This document shows, one piece after another, positions 8,976 through 18,475 of a DNA stretch of 64,000 bases. A model generated the notes under the pieces. It searched no databases. It was not told where the DNA came from and saw only the letters and a list, made by a program, of their open reading frames with translations. Positions within the stretch are counted from its first letter, which is position 1, and every line of letters starts with the position of its first letter. The translations under genes were made by a program, and so were the position numbers. Source of the DNA: Elusimicrobia bacterium GWF2_62_30 (GTDB lineage Bacteria; Elusimicrobiota; Elusimicrobia; Elusimicrobiales; UBA9959); contig MGUK01000039.1 of NCBI GenBank assembly GCA_001799995.1, positions 1-64,000 of the forward strand. The letters are read 5' to 3'.

Positions 8976-9791
8976 ATGGCAAACAAAATGGTTATCACCT
9001 GCGCCATCACCGGCGCCGAGACCACGAAGGCGCAGCAGCCCGCCCTCCCGGTAACCCCGGAAGAGCTCGCGAACGCCGCCGCCGAGGCCTGCGCCGCCGG
9101 CGCGGCCATAGTGCACCTGCATGCCCGCAACGACGACGGCTCGCCTACGGCCAGCGTGGACGTGTTCAAGAAGGCCATAGACCTGATCCGCAAGAAGTCC
9201 GACGTGGTGGTGGAGATCACCACCGGCGGCGCAGTAGGCATGACGCCCGAGGAGCGAATAGCGCCCGTGGCGCTGAAGCCCGACATGGCCTCGCTCGACT
9301 GCGGCACCGTTAACTTCGGCAACGACTATATCGTCAACACCCTGCCCATCATGCGGCAGTTCGCCTCGGAGATGAACAAGTACGGCGTGCGCCCCACGCT
9401 GGAATGCTTCGACGTCTCGCACGTGCAGTCCTCGCATATCCTGATAAAGGAAGGCCTGATAAAGCCGCCCTACCATTACGGCTTCGTGATGCAGGTGCCC
9501 GCAGCCCTGAGCCTCAGCGTCAAGACGCTGTCCTACATGATGGACCAGATGCCCCCGGAGAGCTACTTCACCGTGATGGGCATCGGCCGGGCGCATATCC
9601 CGGGCATCTGCGGGGCCATCGCCGCCGGCGGGTTCATCCGCGTGGGCTTCGAAGACAACATTTACTATTCCAAGGGCCGGCTGGCGAAATCCAACGCCGA
9701 GTTCGTGGAGCGGGCCGTGCGCTTCTCGCAGGAAGCGGGCCTGGAGATAGCCAAGCCTTCCGACGTCAGAGAGCTCTTTAAACTTAAATAA
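8976..9791 (+). CDS. kce: 3-keto-5-aminohexanoate cleavage enzyme (BKACE family)
   Basis: VITCAITGAETT, IVHLHARNDDGSPT, VEITTGG, GGFIRVGFEDNIYYSKG; context next to kdd and kamA. Confidence 0.92.
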   Translation: MANKMVITCAITGAETTKAQQPALPVTPEELANAAAEACAAGAAIVHLHARNDDGSPTASVDVFKKAIDLIRKKSDVVVEITTGGAVGMTPEERIAPVALKPDMASLDCGTVNFGNDYIVNTLPIMRQFASEMNKYGVRPTLECFDVSHVQSSHILIKEGLIKPPYHYGFVMQVPAALSLSVKTLSYMMDQMPPESYFTVMGIGRAHIPGICGAIAAGGFIRVGFEDNIYYSKGRLAKSNAEFVERAVRFSQEAGLEIAKPSDVRELFKLK

Positions 9792-9816
9792 CCCAGCATA
9801 AACCAAGGAGAACACA

Positions 9817-10884
9817 ATGCCCACACAGACCCAGGTAGAGATAAAAGCCAACGGCAACCCTTTCGGCTCGCACCGCGTGCTGGAGCCCAAGGGCGTACTG
9901 CCCCAGCCCGCGCTCCGCGTTGACAACAACATGGATTACATTTACGACAACGAGCTGCTGCTCGAGGTAGAGACCCTGAACATCGACTCCGCCAGCTTCA
10001 CGCAGATAAAAAAGGAATGCGGCGGCGACGAGGAAAAGATAAAGACCATGATCCTCAAGATCGTCGGAGAGCGCGGCAAGATGCAGAACCCCGTTACCGG
10101 CTCCGGGGGCATGTTCCGCGGCAAAGTGCTCAAGATCGGCCCCAAACTGGCCGGCAAGACCAACCTTAAAGAGGGCGACAAGATAGCCAGCCTCGTCTCC
10201 CTGTCCCTGACCCCGCTCAAGATCGAGAAGATCATCGGCATAAAGCCCGGCACCGAGCAGGTCAACGTGGTGGCCAAGGCCATCATCTTCGAGAGCGGCA
10301 TCTACGCCAAGCTCCCGACCGATATGCCCGAGACCCTGGCCCTGGCCGTGCTCGACGTGGCCGGCGCCCCCGCTCAGACCGCCAAGCTGGTGCGCCCCGG
10401 CAACACCGTGGTCATCATCGGCGCGGCCGGCAAGTCCGGCGTGCTGTGCGCCTACGAGGCCCGCAAGCGCGCCGGCGTCATGGGCAAGATCATCGGCATC
10501 ACCAGCTCCGACAGCGGCCTGGCCAAGATGAAGGAATACGGCTTCTGCCATGAATCCCTCAAGCTCGACGCCGGCAACGCGCTGGAATGCTACGAGGCTA
10601 TCAGCAAACTGACCAACGGCAAGCTGGCCGACGTCATCATCAACTGCGTCAACATCCCCAACACGGAGATGGCCTCCATCCTGATGTGCCGCGACGGCGG
10701 CATAGTGTACTTCTTCACCATGGCCACCTCGTTCACCAAGGCCGCGCTGGGCGCCGAGGGCGTGGGCAAGGACGTGGACATGATCATCGGCAACGGCTAC
10801 TGCAAGGACCACGCGGAGATCACGCTCAACATCCTGCGCGAATCCAAGCAGGTGCGCGACATCTACGAGAAGATCTACGCGTAA
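9817..10884 (+). CDS. kdd: L-erythro-3,5-diaminohexanoate dehydrogenase, copy 1
   Basis: NPFG.HRVLEPKGVLPQPA, VVIIGAAGKSGVLCAYEA; lysine fermentation context. Confidence 0.9.
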   Translation: MPTQTQVEIKANGNPFGSHRVLEPKGVLPQPALRVDNNMDYIYDNELLLEVETLNIDSASFTQIKKECGGDEEKIKTMILKIVGERGKMQNPVTGSGGMFRGKVLKIGPKLAGKTNLKEGDKIASLVSLSLTPLKIEKIIGIKPGTEQVNVVAKAIIFESGIYAKLPTDMPETLALAVLDVAGAPAQTAKLVRPGNTVVIIGAAGKSGVLCAYEARKRAGVMGKIIGITSSDSGLAKMKEYGFCHESLKLDAGNALECYEAISKLTNGKLADVIINCVNIPNTEMASILMCRDGGIVYFFTMATSFTKAALGAEGVGKDVDMIIGNGYCKDHAEITLNILRESKQVRDIYEKIYA

Positions 10885-10907
10885 CCCTTAACCTCCGGAG
10901 CCCCGCC

Positions 10908-11975
10908 ATGACGAACGCAGCATCGCCAGAGGTCAGGAAGGGCGGCAACCCCTTCGGCGCGCACCGTGTCCTGCAGCCGAAGGGGGACCTGCCCCAGCCT
11001 GCCCGGAAGCTGGACAACTGCATGGACTACATCTACGACAACGAGATCCTCGTCGACGTGGATACGCTCAACATCGACTCGGCCAGCTTCACCCAGATCA
11101 AGGCGGAAGCGGCCGGCGACGAAGAGAAGATAAAGAGCTCGATATTGTCCATCGTGGCCGAGCGCGGCAAGATGCAGAACCCGGTGACGGGTTCCGGCGG
11201 GATGTTCTACGGGCGCGTGGCCATGGTCGGCCCCGCCATGGAAGGCAAGACCGACCTGAAGCCCGGCGACAAGCTAGCGAGCCTGGTCTCGCTTTCGCTG
11301 ACGCCGCTGAAGATAGAGAAGATCCTGGGCCTGAAGAAAGGCACCGAGCAGGTGAACGTGCAGGCCAAGGCCATCCTGTTCGAGAGCGGCATCTACGCCA
11401 AGATCCCGACCGACATGCCAGAGAAGCTGGCGCTGGCCATCCTCGACGTGGCCGGCGCCCCGGCCCAGACCGCCAAGCTGGTGCGGCCCAACCAGGTGGT
11501 GGTGATAATCGGCGCGGGCGGCAAGAGCGGCATCCTGTGCGCCTACGAGGCAAGCAAGATAGCAGGCGTAGCCGGCATAGTGGTGGGCCTTGAGTACTCC
11601 AGGGAAGCCTGCGACAAAGTCAGGGAGTTCGGCTTCTGCGACCACGTGATACAGGCCAACGCCACCGACGCGCTGGACTGCCACAAAAAGATGATGGAAG
11701 CCACGGGCGGGAAGGAAGCCGACGTAGTGATAAACTGCGTCAACATCCCCAACACCGAGATGGCCTCGGTCCTGATGTGCAAGGACCAGGGGATAGTATA
11801 TTTCTTCAGCATGGCCACTTCGTTCACCAAAGCCGCGCTGGGGGCCGAGGGCGTAGGCAAGGATGTGACCATGCTGGTGGGCAACGGCTACACCCGGCAC
11901 CACGCCGAGACCACGCTGAACATACTCAGGGAAAGCCCCGCGATCAGGGCGGCTTACGAGAAACAGTTCGCTTAA
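10908..11975 (+). CDS. kdd: L-erythro-3,5-diaminohexanoate dehydrogenase, copy 2 (tandem paralogue)
   Basis: Closely similar to the preceding ORF along its full length; ATG at 10908. Confidence 0.9.
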   Translation: MTNAASPEVRKGGNPFGAHRVLQPKGDLPQPARKLDNCMDYIYDNEILVDVDTLNIDSASFTQIKAEAAGDEEKIKSSILSIVAERGKMQNPVTGSGGMFYGRVAMVGPAMEGKTDLKPGDKLASLVSLSLTPLKIEKILGLKKGTEQVNVQAKAILFESGIYAKIPTDMPEKLALAILDVAGAPAQTAKLVRPNQVVVIIGAGGKSGILCAYEASKIAGVAGIVVGLEYSREACDKVREFGFCDHVIQANATDALDCHKKMMEATGGKEADVVINCVNIPNTEMASVLMCKDQGIVYFFSMATSFTKAALGAEGVGKDVTMLVGNGYTRHHAETTLNILRESPAIRAAYEKQFA

Positions 11976-11995
11976 GGATTTTAAGGAGAAACATC

Positions 11996-13264
11996 ATGCG
12001 TGAATATCAGAAGGTGGACTACAAAGAAATACCGCTTTGGAAGAACGTGCCCGAAAGCGACTGGTGCGACTACCAGTGGCAGCTCAGCAACGTCATAAAG
12101 GATATCCCGACGCTGGAGAAGGTGGCCGTGCTCACCCCGCAGGAGAAGAACGACCTCAAGTCCTGCCTCAAGAAATTCACCATGGCCATAACGCCCTATT
12201 ACGCGGCGCTCATGGACAAGAAGGCCAGGAACTGCCCCGTGCGCATGCAGGCCATCCCCCGCGGCCTCGAACTCAGGCACGACGACTCCGATCTTTCCGA
12301 CCCGCTGCACGAGGACGTGGACTCGCCCGTGCCGGGCCTTACGCACCGCTACCCCGACCGGGTGCTGCTCCTGGTCACCAATATCTGCTCCATGAACTGC
12401 CGCCACTGCACGCGCCGCCGCCTGGTCGGGTTCAAAGATTCCAACATGTCGGGCGCCAACATAGAGAAGGCCATCGAGTATATCCGCAAGAACAAGGAGA
12501 TCCGCGACGTGCTGATCTCCGGCGGCGACCCGCTGGTGCTTACCGACGAGATGCTTGAGGGAATAATAAAAAAAGTGCGCGCCATCCCGCATGTGGAGAT
12601 CATCAGGCTGGGCACCCGCATGCCGGTGGTGCTCCCCATGCGCATCACCGACAACCTGGTGAGCATGCTCAAGAAGTACCATCCCATCTACGTTAACACG
12701 CATTTCAACCACCCGAAGGAACTGACGTCCGAGGCCCGCGAAGCCTGCCGCAAGCTGGCCGACGCCGGCATCCCGCTGGGCAACCAAAGCGTGCTGTTAA
12801 AAGGCATCAACGACTGCCCGCAGACCATGAAGAAGCTGGTGCACGAACTGCTGATGGCCCGCGTAAAGCCCTATTACATCTACCAGTGCGACCTCTCCGT
12901 CGGGATCAGCCACTTCCGGACTACCGTCTCGAAGGGCATAGAGATCGTGGAGAACCTGCGCGGCCACACCTCGGGCATGGCCGTCCCGACCTTCGTCGTG
13001 GACGCCCCCGGCGGCGGCGGCAAGACGCCGGTGATGCCGAACTACCTCATCTCCATGTCGGACAAGCGCGTGGTGCTGCGCAACTACGAAGGCGTGGTGA
13101 CCACCTATACCGAGCCGGAAGGCTACGTCGCCAACCACGACAACTGCTGGTATTGCGGCGACGACAAGTACAAGCCGATAGACGGCGTGGCCAAGCTCCT
13201 GAACGGCGAGAAGCTTACGCTGGAGCCCGCTAATCTGAAGCGCACGCGCAGGCACAAGAAGTAG
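11996..13264 (+). CDS. kamA: L-lysine 2,3-aminomutase
   Basis: Radical SAM CSMNCRHCTRRR; YIRKNKEIRDVLISGGDPL; PGGGGKTPVMPNY. Confidence 0.95.
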   Translation: MREYQKVDYKEIPLWKNVPESDWCDYQWQLSNVIKDIPTLEKVAVLTPQEKNDLKSCLKKFTMAITPYYAALMDKKARNCPVRMQAIPRGLELRHDDSDLSDPLHEDVDSPVPGLTHRYPDRVLLLVTNICSMNCRHCTRRRLVGFKDSNMSGANIEKAIEYIRKNKEIRDVLISGGDPLVLTDEMLEGIIKKVRAIPHVEIIRLGTRMPVVLPMRITDNLVSMLKKYHPIYVNTHFNHPKELTSEAREACRKLADAGIPLGNQSVLLKGINDCPQTMKKLVHELLMARVKPYYIYQCDLSVGISHFRTTVSKGIEIVENLRGHTSGMAVPTFVVDAPGGGGKTPVMPNYLISMSDKRVVLRNYEGVVTTYTEPEGYVANHDNCWYCGDDKYKPIDGVAKLLNGEKLTLEPANLKRTRRHKK

Positions 13265-13355
13265 ACAGGATCGGAAGTCGGAGATCCGGGTAAAAGAAAT
13301 GCAATTTCTATAACCGCGGTCTTCGACTTTCAGTTTAAGGATACCAGGCCCAGCT

Positions 13356-14216
13356 ATGGATTTCATCAAGGGATTGACGGACCGGACGGTGTTCATCGTC
13401 GGCTCTAAAAAGAACGCCGGCAAGACGACCTTCCTCAATTACGCCATGAGCCGCCTCCGCGGCAGCACCCGGCTGGCGGCCCTGAGCATCGGGGTCGACG
13501 GTGAAGCCTGCGACCAGATCTTCGGCAACCCCAAGCCGCAGGTCCGGGTCGAGGCGGGGGACCTCCTGCTCTGCGCCGATACTTCACTGAAGAACTCCGA
13601 CCTCTCTTTTGACATCCTCAACGTCTACCCGTTTTGCACCGCCCTGGGCCGGCCGCTGCTGCTGCGGGCGCGGCGCCGCGGGAAAGCCGAGATCTCCGGC
13701 CCGGAGAACAACCCGCAGCTGGCGGAGATATTAGCCGACATGCGCCGCCACGGGGCCGGCACGGTCTTTATTGACGGCGCGGTCGACCGCATCACCCAGG
13801 CGGCAGAGGGAGGGAACGCCTCCCTGGTCTACGTGGCCAAAGTAGAGCCGGAGAATCTCATTTCCTCGGCTTCGGCGCTGAAACTCCTCTGGGCCGCTTC
13901 CCGCGCCCCGCTCTGGAAGCCCGGCAGCAAGAGCAGGGAACCGGTGCTCTTCGCGGAAGGGGCGCTTACCGCCGGCAAGATCCCGCCAAAGAACGAAAAA
14001 GGCACGCTGGTCATAGAAGACCCCACCAAGTTGTTCCTTTCCTGGCAGGAATGGCAGGCTCTTAACGCGCGGATGGACGTGCGCTTCACGCGCAGGCCCG
14101 ACTTAGCCGCGTTTATAGTCAATTTGTATAATATCTCCAGGGCGGACTTCGAGAAGAACCTCGCCCTGCCGGCCCTCGCCGAAAGGATCATCTACAACCC
14201 GTACGCCCTGGGTTGA
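13356..14216 (+). CDS. P-loop protein of lysine 5,6-aminomutase clusters (KamB-like)
   Basis: Walker A GSKKNAGKTTF; located between kamA and a MutS-like gene, upstream of kamDE. Confidence 0.6.
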   Translation: MDFIKGLTDRTVFIVGSKKNAGKTTFLNYAMSRLRGSTRLAALSIGVDGEACDQIFGNPKPQVRVEAGDLLLCADTSLKNSDLSFDILNVYPFCTALGRPLLLRARRRGKAEISGPENNPQLAEILADMRRHGAGTVFIDGAVDRITQAAEGGNASLVYVAKVEPENLISSASALKLLWAASRAPLWKPGSKSREPVLFAEGALTAGKIPPKNEKGTLVIEDPTKLFLSWQEWQALNARMDVRFTRRPDLAAFIVNLYNISRADFEKNLALPALAERIIYNPYALG

Positions 14217-14223
14217 AGTTCGA

Positions 14224-15819
14224 ATGGAAAAAGCGCGCGCTTTCGCGGAATTCGAGGCCTTCTACGACCTGTTCAGGCCGCTGACCCCTTATGGCCGGGT
14301 CTACAGGGAAAAGCGCCCGTTCTTCTCCGACGCCGCCGCGCTCAAGGAAGAATACGACCTTACGGCCGCGGCCGGCGCCTTCCTGGCCGCGAACCGCCAC
14401 AGGGCCGACCGCCTGCGCTTCCACCTGCGCAACCTGCCGCAGCTGGACCTCCCGGCTCCGGAGAACAGCGGCGCCGCGGGACTGTTCCTGGCCAGGAAAT
14501 TCCTTTCGAACGCCAAAGAGATCTTTGCCCTGCTGCCCGCGCCGCTGCGCGCCAGGTTCTCCGCGCGCTGGGAATCTTCCGGCCTGCTGGACCTCCTCGA
14601 CAAGGGCGGGAAGGGCGAAGCCTTCCATATAGCGGACGCCTACTGCCCGGACCTGGCCGCCGAACGCGCCCGGATAGCCGCGTGCGACCTGGCCCTGAAG
14701 CGCCTGCTCGAGAAGAGACATAAAGCCCTGCGCGAACGCTGGGGCCTGGATTTTTCGGACAGGGAATTCCTGGTGGTGGAAGAAAAGACCGCCGCGCGCT
14801 TCTCCGGCGCTCCCGAGCTCTTCGTGGAACCTTTCGACGCGGGCCATGTCACGGTCAAGCCGGTATCCGGCCCGGAATACATGGAAACGGTTTCGGTCCG
14901 CGACCGTCACCGGGCGGCCGAGCAGGAGCTGGAGGCCGCCGTAGTGAAAAAACTCTCGGCCGCCGTGCAAGCGGAAAAGCGCTCGTTCCAGGCTTACGCC
15001 CAGGCTATTGAAAAGATAGACATAGCCGCGGAACGCGCGCGGCTGGCCGGCGAGCTGGAGATGACCAGGCCCGTCATGAGCAAGCGCCCGGCGGCGATCC
15101 GGCTGGTGAAGGCCCGCTTCCTCCCGCTGGAAGCGAAGCTGCGCGAGGCCGGCCTGAAGTACACCCCGCTCAACGCGGATTTCCCGCGGCGCGTGAACAT
15201 AATTTACGGTTCCAACATGGGGGGGAAGACCGTAGCCCTCAAGACCCTCGCCTTCCTGCAGCTGGCCGCGCAGAGCGGGTTCTTCGTGCCGGCCGCCAGG
15301 TTCGAGACCTGCCTTTTCGACACCCTGGCCTTCATCGGCGGGTCGGAGATGGAGACGGCCGGCGGCCTAAGCGGGTTCGGCCTTGAAATGAACGAGTTTT
15401 CCGCGGCTTACTACGGGCTCAGGAACGGCAGTACGCTGCTGCTGATGGATGAGTTCGCCAGGACCACCAATTCGCAAGAGGCGGCCGCCCTGCTGAGCGC
15501 CATACTGAGCGACCTGGAGACCAGGCCCGGCGCGGCGGCGTTCCTGGCCACGCATTTCTCGGGGCTGCGGACCGGCAAGGGCTCGGCCAGCTTCATGATG
15601 CGCGGCTTCGATACCGAAGCTTTCAACAAGTTCTTTTCCGCCAAGCCCGCCTGCGGCCTGGACGAGAAGCTGCGCATGATAAACCGCTTCATGCGCTATG
15701 AGCTGCGCCAGGGCGCGGCCGGCGCCGAGGCCCGCGACGCGCTAAAGATCGCCGGCATACTCGGAGTCAGCAAAGCTATCATCAATAAAGCCCAGGATTT
15801 TATGGAGGAGAAAAAATGA
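14224..15819 (+). CDS. MutS-family ATPase of lysine 5,6-aminomutase clusters (KamC-like)
   Basis: MutS domain V signature NIIYGSNMGGKTVALKTLAFLQL, LLLMDEFARTTNSQEAAALL, FLATHFSGL; next to kamD. Confidence 0.75.
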   Translation: MEKARAFAEFEAFYDLFRPLTPYGRVYREKRPFFSDAAALKEEYDLTAAAGAFLAANRHRADRLRFHLRNLPQLDLPAPENSGAAGLFLARKFLSNAKEIFALLPAPLRARFSARWESSGLLDLLDKGGKGEAFHIADAYCPDLAAERARIAACDLALKRLLEKRHKALRERWGLDFSDREFLVVEEKTAARFSGAPELFVEPFDAGHVTVKPVSGPEYMETVSVRDRHRAAEQELEAAVVKKLSAAVQAEKRSFQAYAQAIEKIDIAAERARLAGELEMTRPVMSKRPAAIRLVKARFLPLEAKLREAGLKYTPLNADFPRRVNIIYGSNMGGKTVALKTLAFLQLAAQSGFFVPAARFETCLFDTLAFIGGSEMETAGGLSGFGLEMNEFSAAYYGLRNGSTLLLMDEFARTTNSQEAAALLSAILSDLETRPGAAAFLATHFSGLRTGKGSASFMMRGFDTEAFNKFFSAKPACGLDEKLRMINRFMRYELRQGAAGAEARDALKIAGILGVSKAIINKAQDFMEEKK

Positions 15820-17405
15820 CACCCGCAAAAAGCAAGCTCGGGCTTTCAAAGCCCAAGACGGCGAAGGCGCGCGCGCTGGCGGCCGAGATCGTGGCCCCCG
15901 TGCAGGAATTCATCGACAAGCACACTACCATAACGATAGAGCGGGCCACGCTGCGGCTGCTCGGGGCGGACGGCGCCAATTCCGACGGGATCCCGGTCCC
16001 CAACCTGATCGCGCAGCAGTGCGGCGGCAGGCTCTCCGGCGGCGCCGCCGTGTACTATATCAACGCGCTCACAAAACTTTCCAAGACCCCGGCCGAACTC
16101 AACGCGGAGATCGCGAAAGGCCTCGACATCTCCAAGATCGAGCTCACGGACCTCAAGCACATACAGAAAAAGGCGGGGGAGCTCGTTAAAGGGCTGGACG
16201 CGCGCATTACCGCCAACGTCTCCCACCGGAACGCCAAGCTTTCCCAGTACAAGGCCAACGTAAGATCCCCGCTGATCTACGTCATCGTGGCCACCGGCAA
16301 CATCTACGAGGACGTAAAACAGGCCCAGTCCGCGGCCCTGGGAGGCGCGGACATCATCGCCGTGATCCGCACCACCGCCCAGAGCCTGTTGGATTACGTG
16401 CCCTACGGCGCCACCACAGAGGGCTTCGGCGGCACCTACGCCACCCAGGAGAATTTCCGGATCATGCGCGCCGCGCTGGACGAAGTGGTGGACAAGGAAA
16501 AGCGCTACATCCGCCTGGTCAACTACTGCTCCGGCCTCTGCATGCCGGAGATCGCGGCCATGGGCGCCATGGAACGCCTGGACATGATGCTCAACGACTC
16601 CATGTACGGGATACTTTTCCGCGACATCAACATGTACCGCACGTTCACGGACCAGTACTTCTCCCGCATGATCAACACCGCGGCCGACATCATCATCAAC
16701 ACCGGCGAGGACAATTACCTCACAACTTCGGACGCCGTCGAGAAAGCCCATACCGTGCTGGCCAGCCAGTTCCTGAACGAGAAGTTCGCCGCCAACGCCG
16801 GCATGCCCAACCGCCTGATGGGCCTGGGTCACGCCTTCGAGATCAACCCCGAAGTGAAGAACGGCTTCCTGTACGAATACGCGCAGGCGCTGATGGCCCG
16901 GGAGATCTTCCCCGAGCACCCGCTCAAGTACATGCCCCCTACAAAGTTCATGACCGGCGACATCTTCAAGGGCTACGCGATGAACACGCTGTTCAACTTC
17001 GTCAGCAAAGCCACCGACCAGGGCATCCACCTGCTGGGTATGCTCACGGAAGCCATCCACACCCCGTACCTGCAGGACAGGCACCTCGCCATCGAGAACG
17101 CGCTGTACGTGCACAACACGATGGAGGGCTTCATCGACGAGATCGAGTTCAAGAAGGACGGCATCATGGCGCGGCGGGCCCGGCAGGTGCTGGACGAGAC
17201 CATGGAAATGCTCTCCCAGGTAAAGAAACACGGCCTGTTCACGGCGATAGAGACCGGGATGTTCGCCGAGATAAAGCGGCCCCGCGACGGGGGAAAAGGC
17301 TTCGACGGGGTCTACGAAAAATCCCCCGACTACTGGAACCCGGTGGAAGACTACCTGAAGAACAAGCTGGGCGTAAAAGCCGCGCCGGCAGGTACGGCGC
17401 GCTAG
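15816..17405 (+). CDS. kamD: Lysine 5,6-aminomutase alpha subunit
   Basis: KSKLGLSKPK; YGATTEGFGGTYATQENFRIMR; overlaps preceding ORF by 4 nt; followed by kamE. Confidence 0.93.
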   Translation: MTPAKSKLGLSKPKTAKARALAAEIVAPVQEFIDKHTTITIERATLRLLGADGANSDGIPVPNLIAQQCGGRLSGGAAVYYINALTKLSKTPAELNAEIAKGLDISKIELTDLKHIQKKAGELVKGLDARITANVSHRNAKLSQYKANVRSPLIYVIVATGNIYEDVKQAQSAALGGADIIAVIRTTAQSLLDYVPYGATTEGFGGTYATQENFRIMRAALDEVVDKEKRYIRLVNYCSGLCMPEIAAMGAMERLDMMLNDSMYGILFRDINMYRTFTDQYFSRMINTAADIIINTGEDNYLTTSDAVEKAHTVLASQFLNEKFAANAGMPNRLMGLGHAFEINPEVKNGFLYEYAQALMAREIFPEHPLKYMPPTKFMTGDIFKGYAMNTLFNFVSKATDQGIHLLGMLTEAIHTPYLQDRHLAIENALYVHNTMEGFIDEIEFKKDGIMARRARQVLDETMEMLSQVKKHGLFTAIETGMFAEIKRPRDGGKGFDGVYEKSPDYWNPVEDYLKNKLGVKAAPAGTAR

Positions 17406-17420
17406 TCCGGGAGACCCACT

Positions 17421-18158
17421 ATGATAATAAAACCTTACGGCGACACATCCAACGACGGGGCGGTACAGCTTTCCTTCACGCTGCCCGTCAAGAACTGCGG
17501 CAGGGCTAAAGAAGCCGCCAAGCTCTACGTGCAGAAGCTGGGCTTCCGCAAAGTGGACGTGGTGCACGCCGCGCCCCTTTCCGACGAGTTCACCTTCTTC
17601 GTGGCCTACGGCAAGACCGAGGTGGGCATAGACTACGACAAGGTGGAATACGCCGAGGCCGTGGACAAGTACATGTCCATGGACGAGGTGAACGACTTCA
17701 TAAAGACGCATTTCAAGCGCAAGATCGTCATCGTCGGCGCCTGCACCGGCACCGACGCCCATACCGTGGGCATCGACGCCATCATGAACATGAAGGGCTA
17801 CAACCACCACTTCGGCCTGGAGCGCTACCCCATGATAGAGGCCCTGAACATGGGGTCCCAGGTGCCTAACGAGAAGATCCTGGCCAAAGCCAAAGAGCTC
17901 AAGGCCGACGCCGTGCTGGTGTCGCAGATAGTGACCCAGAAGGACGTGCACATCAAGAACCTCACAGAGCTGATAGAGCTGGCCGAGGCCGAGAAGGTGC
18001 GCGGCAAGATGCTGCTGGTGATGGGCGGCCCGCGCGTCAACAACAAGCTGGCCAAGGAGCTGGGCTACGACGCCGGCTTCGGCACCGGCACCTACGCCGA
18101 GCACGTGGCAACCTTCGTAGTAAAGAAACTGTACGACAGGATGACGACCGCGAAATAG
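17421..18158 (+). CDS. kamE: Lysine 5,6-aminomutase beta subunit (B12/PLP binding)
   Basis: Cobalamin motif GACTGTDAHTVGIDAIMNMKG; MVKPYGDTxNDG-like N-terminus. Confidence 0.93.
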   Translation: MIIKPYGDTSNDGAVQLSFTLPVKNCGRAKEAAKLYVQKLGFRKVDVVHAAPLSDEFTFFVAYGKTEVGIDYDKVEYAEAVDKYMSMDEVNDFIKTHFKRKIVIVGACTGTDAHTVGIDAIMNMKGYNHHFGLERYPMIEALNMGSQVPNEKILAKAKELKADAVLVSQIVTQKDVHIKNLTELIELAEAEKVRGKMLLVMGGPRVNNKLAKELGYDAGFGTGTYAEHVATFVVKKLYDRMTTAK

Positions 18159-18170
18159 CTTCGGTATCCG

Positions 18171-18298
18171 GAGCCGGACACGTGGTCCGGAACGCAAACC
18201 GCGCTCGGCACACCGTGCCTCGCTCATCCTCCGGCCTCGGCGCTATGCAAGCCTCGGCCTACGGAAGGGTTTGCTAACCCGGACCACATGCCCGGCTC
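18171..18298. repeat. Intergenic structured element, copy A (terminal inverted repeats, internal hairpin)
   Basis: GAGCCGGACACGTGGTCCGGAACGCAAACC at the left end pairs with GGGTTTGCTAACCCGGACCACATGCCCGGCTC at the right; internal GGCACACCGTGCC hairpin. Confidence 0.75.
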
Positions 18299-18312
18299 AG
18301 AAGCCTCAGGGT

Positions 18313-18433
18313 GACCGGTGTGTTGGTTCGGAGGGCGTCACGGACCGAAGCCGCTTGCGTAGCGCGGCGAGGGAGTGGCGAGCGGCGCGCACGGTGTGCG
18401 CGACCGCGTGCCCGATGGGCCAACATACCGGTC
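18313..18433. repeat. Intergenic structured element, copy B, related to copy A in opposite orientation
   Basis: Ends GACCGGTGTGTTGG and CCAACATACCGGTC are inverted repeats; core CTTGCGTAGCGC...GAGCGG...GCACGGTGTGC matches the reverse complement of copy A (CTTGCATAGCGC...GAGCGA...GCACGGTGTGC). Confidence 0.72.
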
Positions 18434-18475
18434 GCCCGCATGATATAGTGGTTAATAAGAATAAGGAGCGAACAA

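Noticed and set aside
8292-9932. 546-aa minus-strand ORF
   Set aside because: Antisense to CoA-transferase B and kce; shadow frame
10587-10907. N-terminal extension of the second kdd ORF in the track
   Set aside because: Extension is an alternative frame inside kdd copy 1; the ATG at 10908 with its own upstream GGAG gives the homologous start
15846-18227. 793-aa minus-strand ORF
   Set aside because: Antisense to kamD/kamE; His/Val/Gly-rich shadow ORF without recognisable domains
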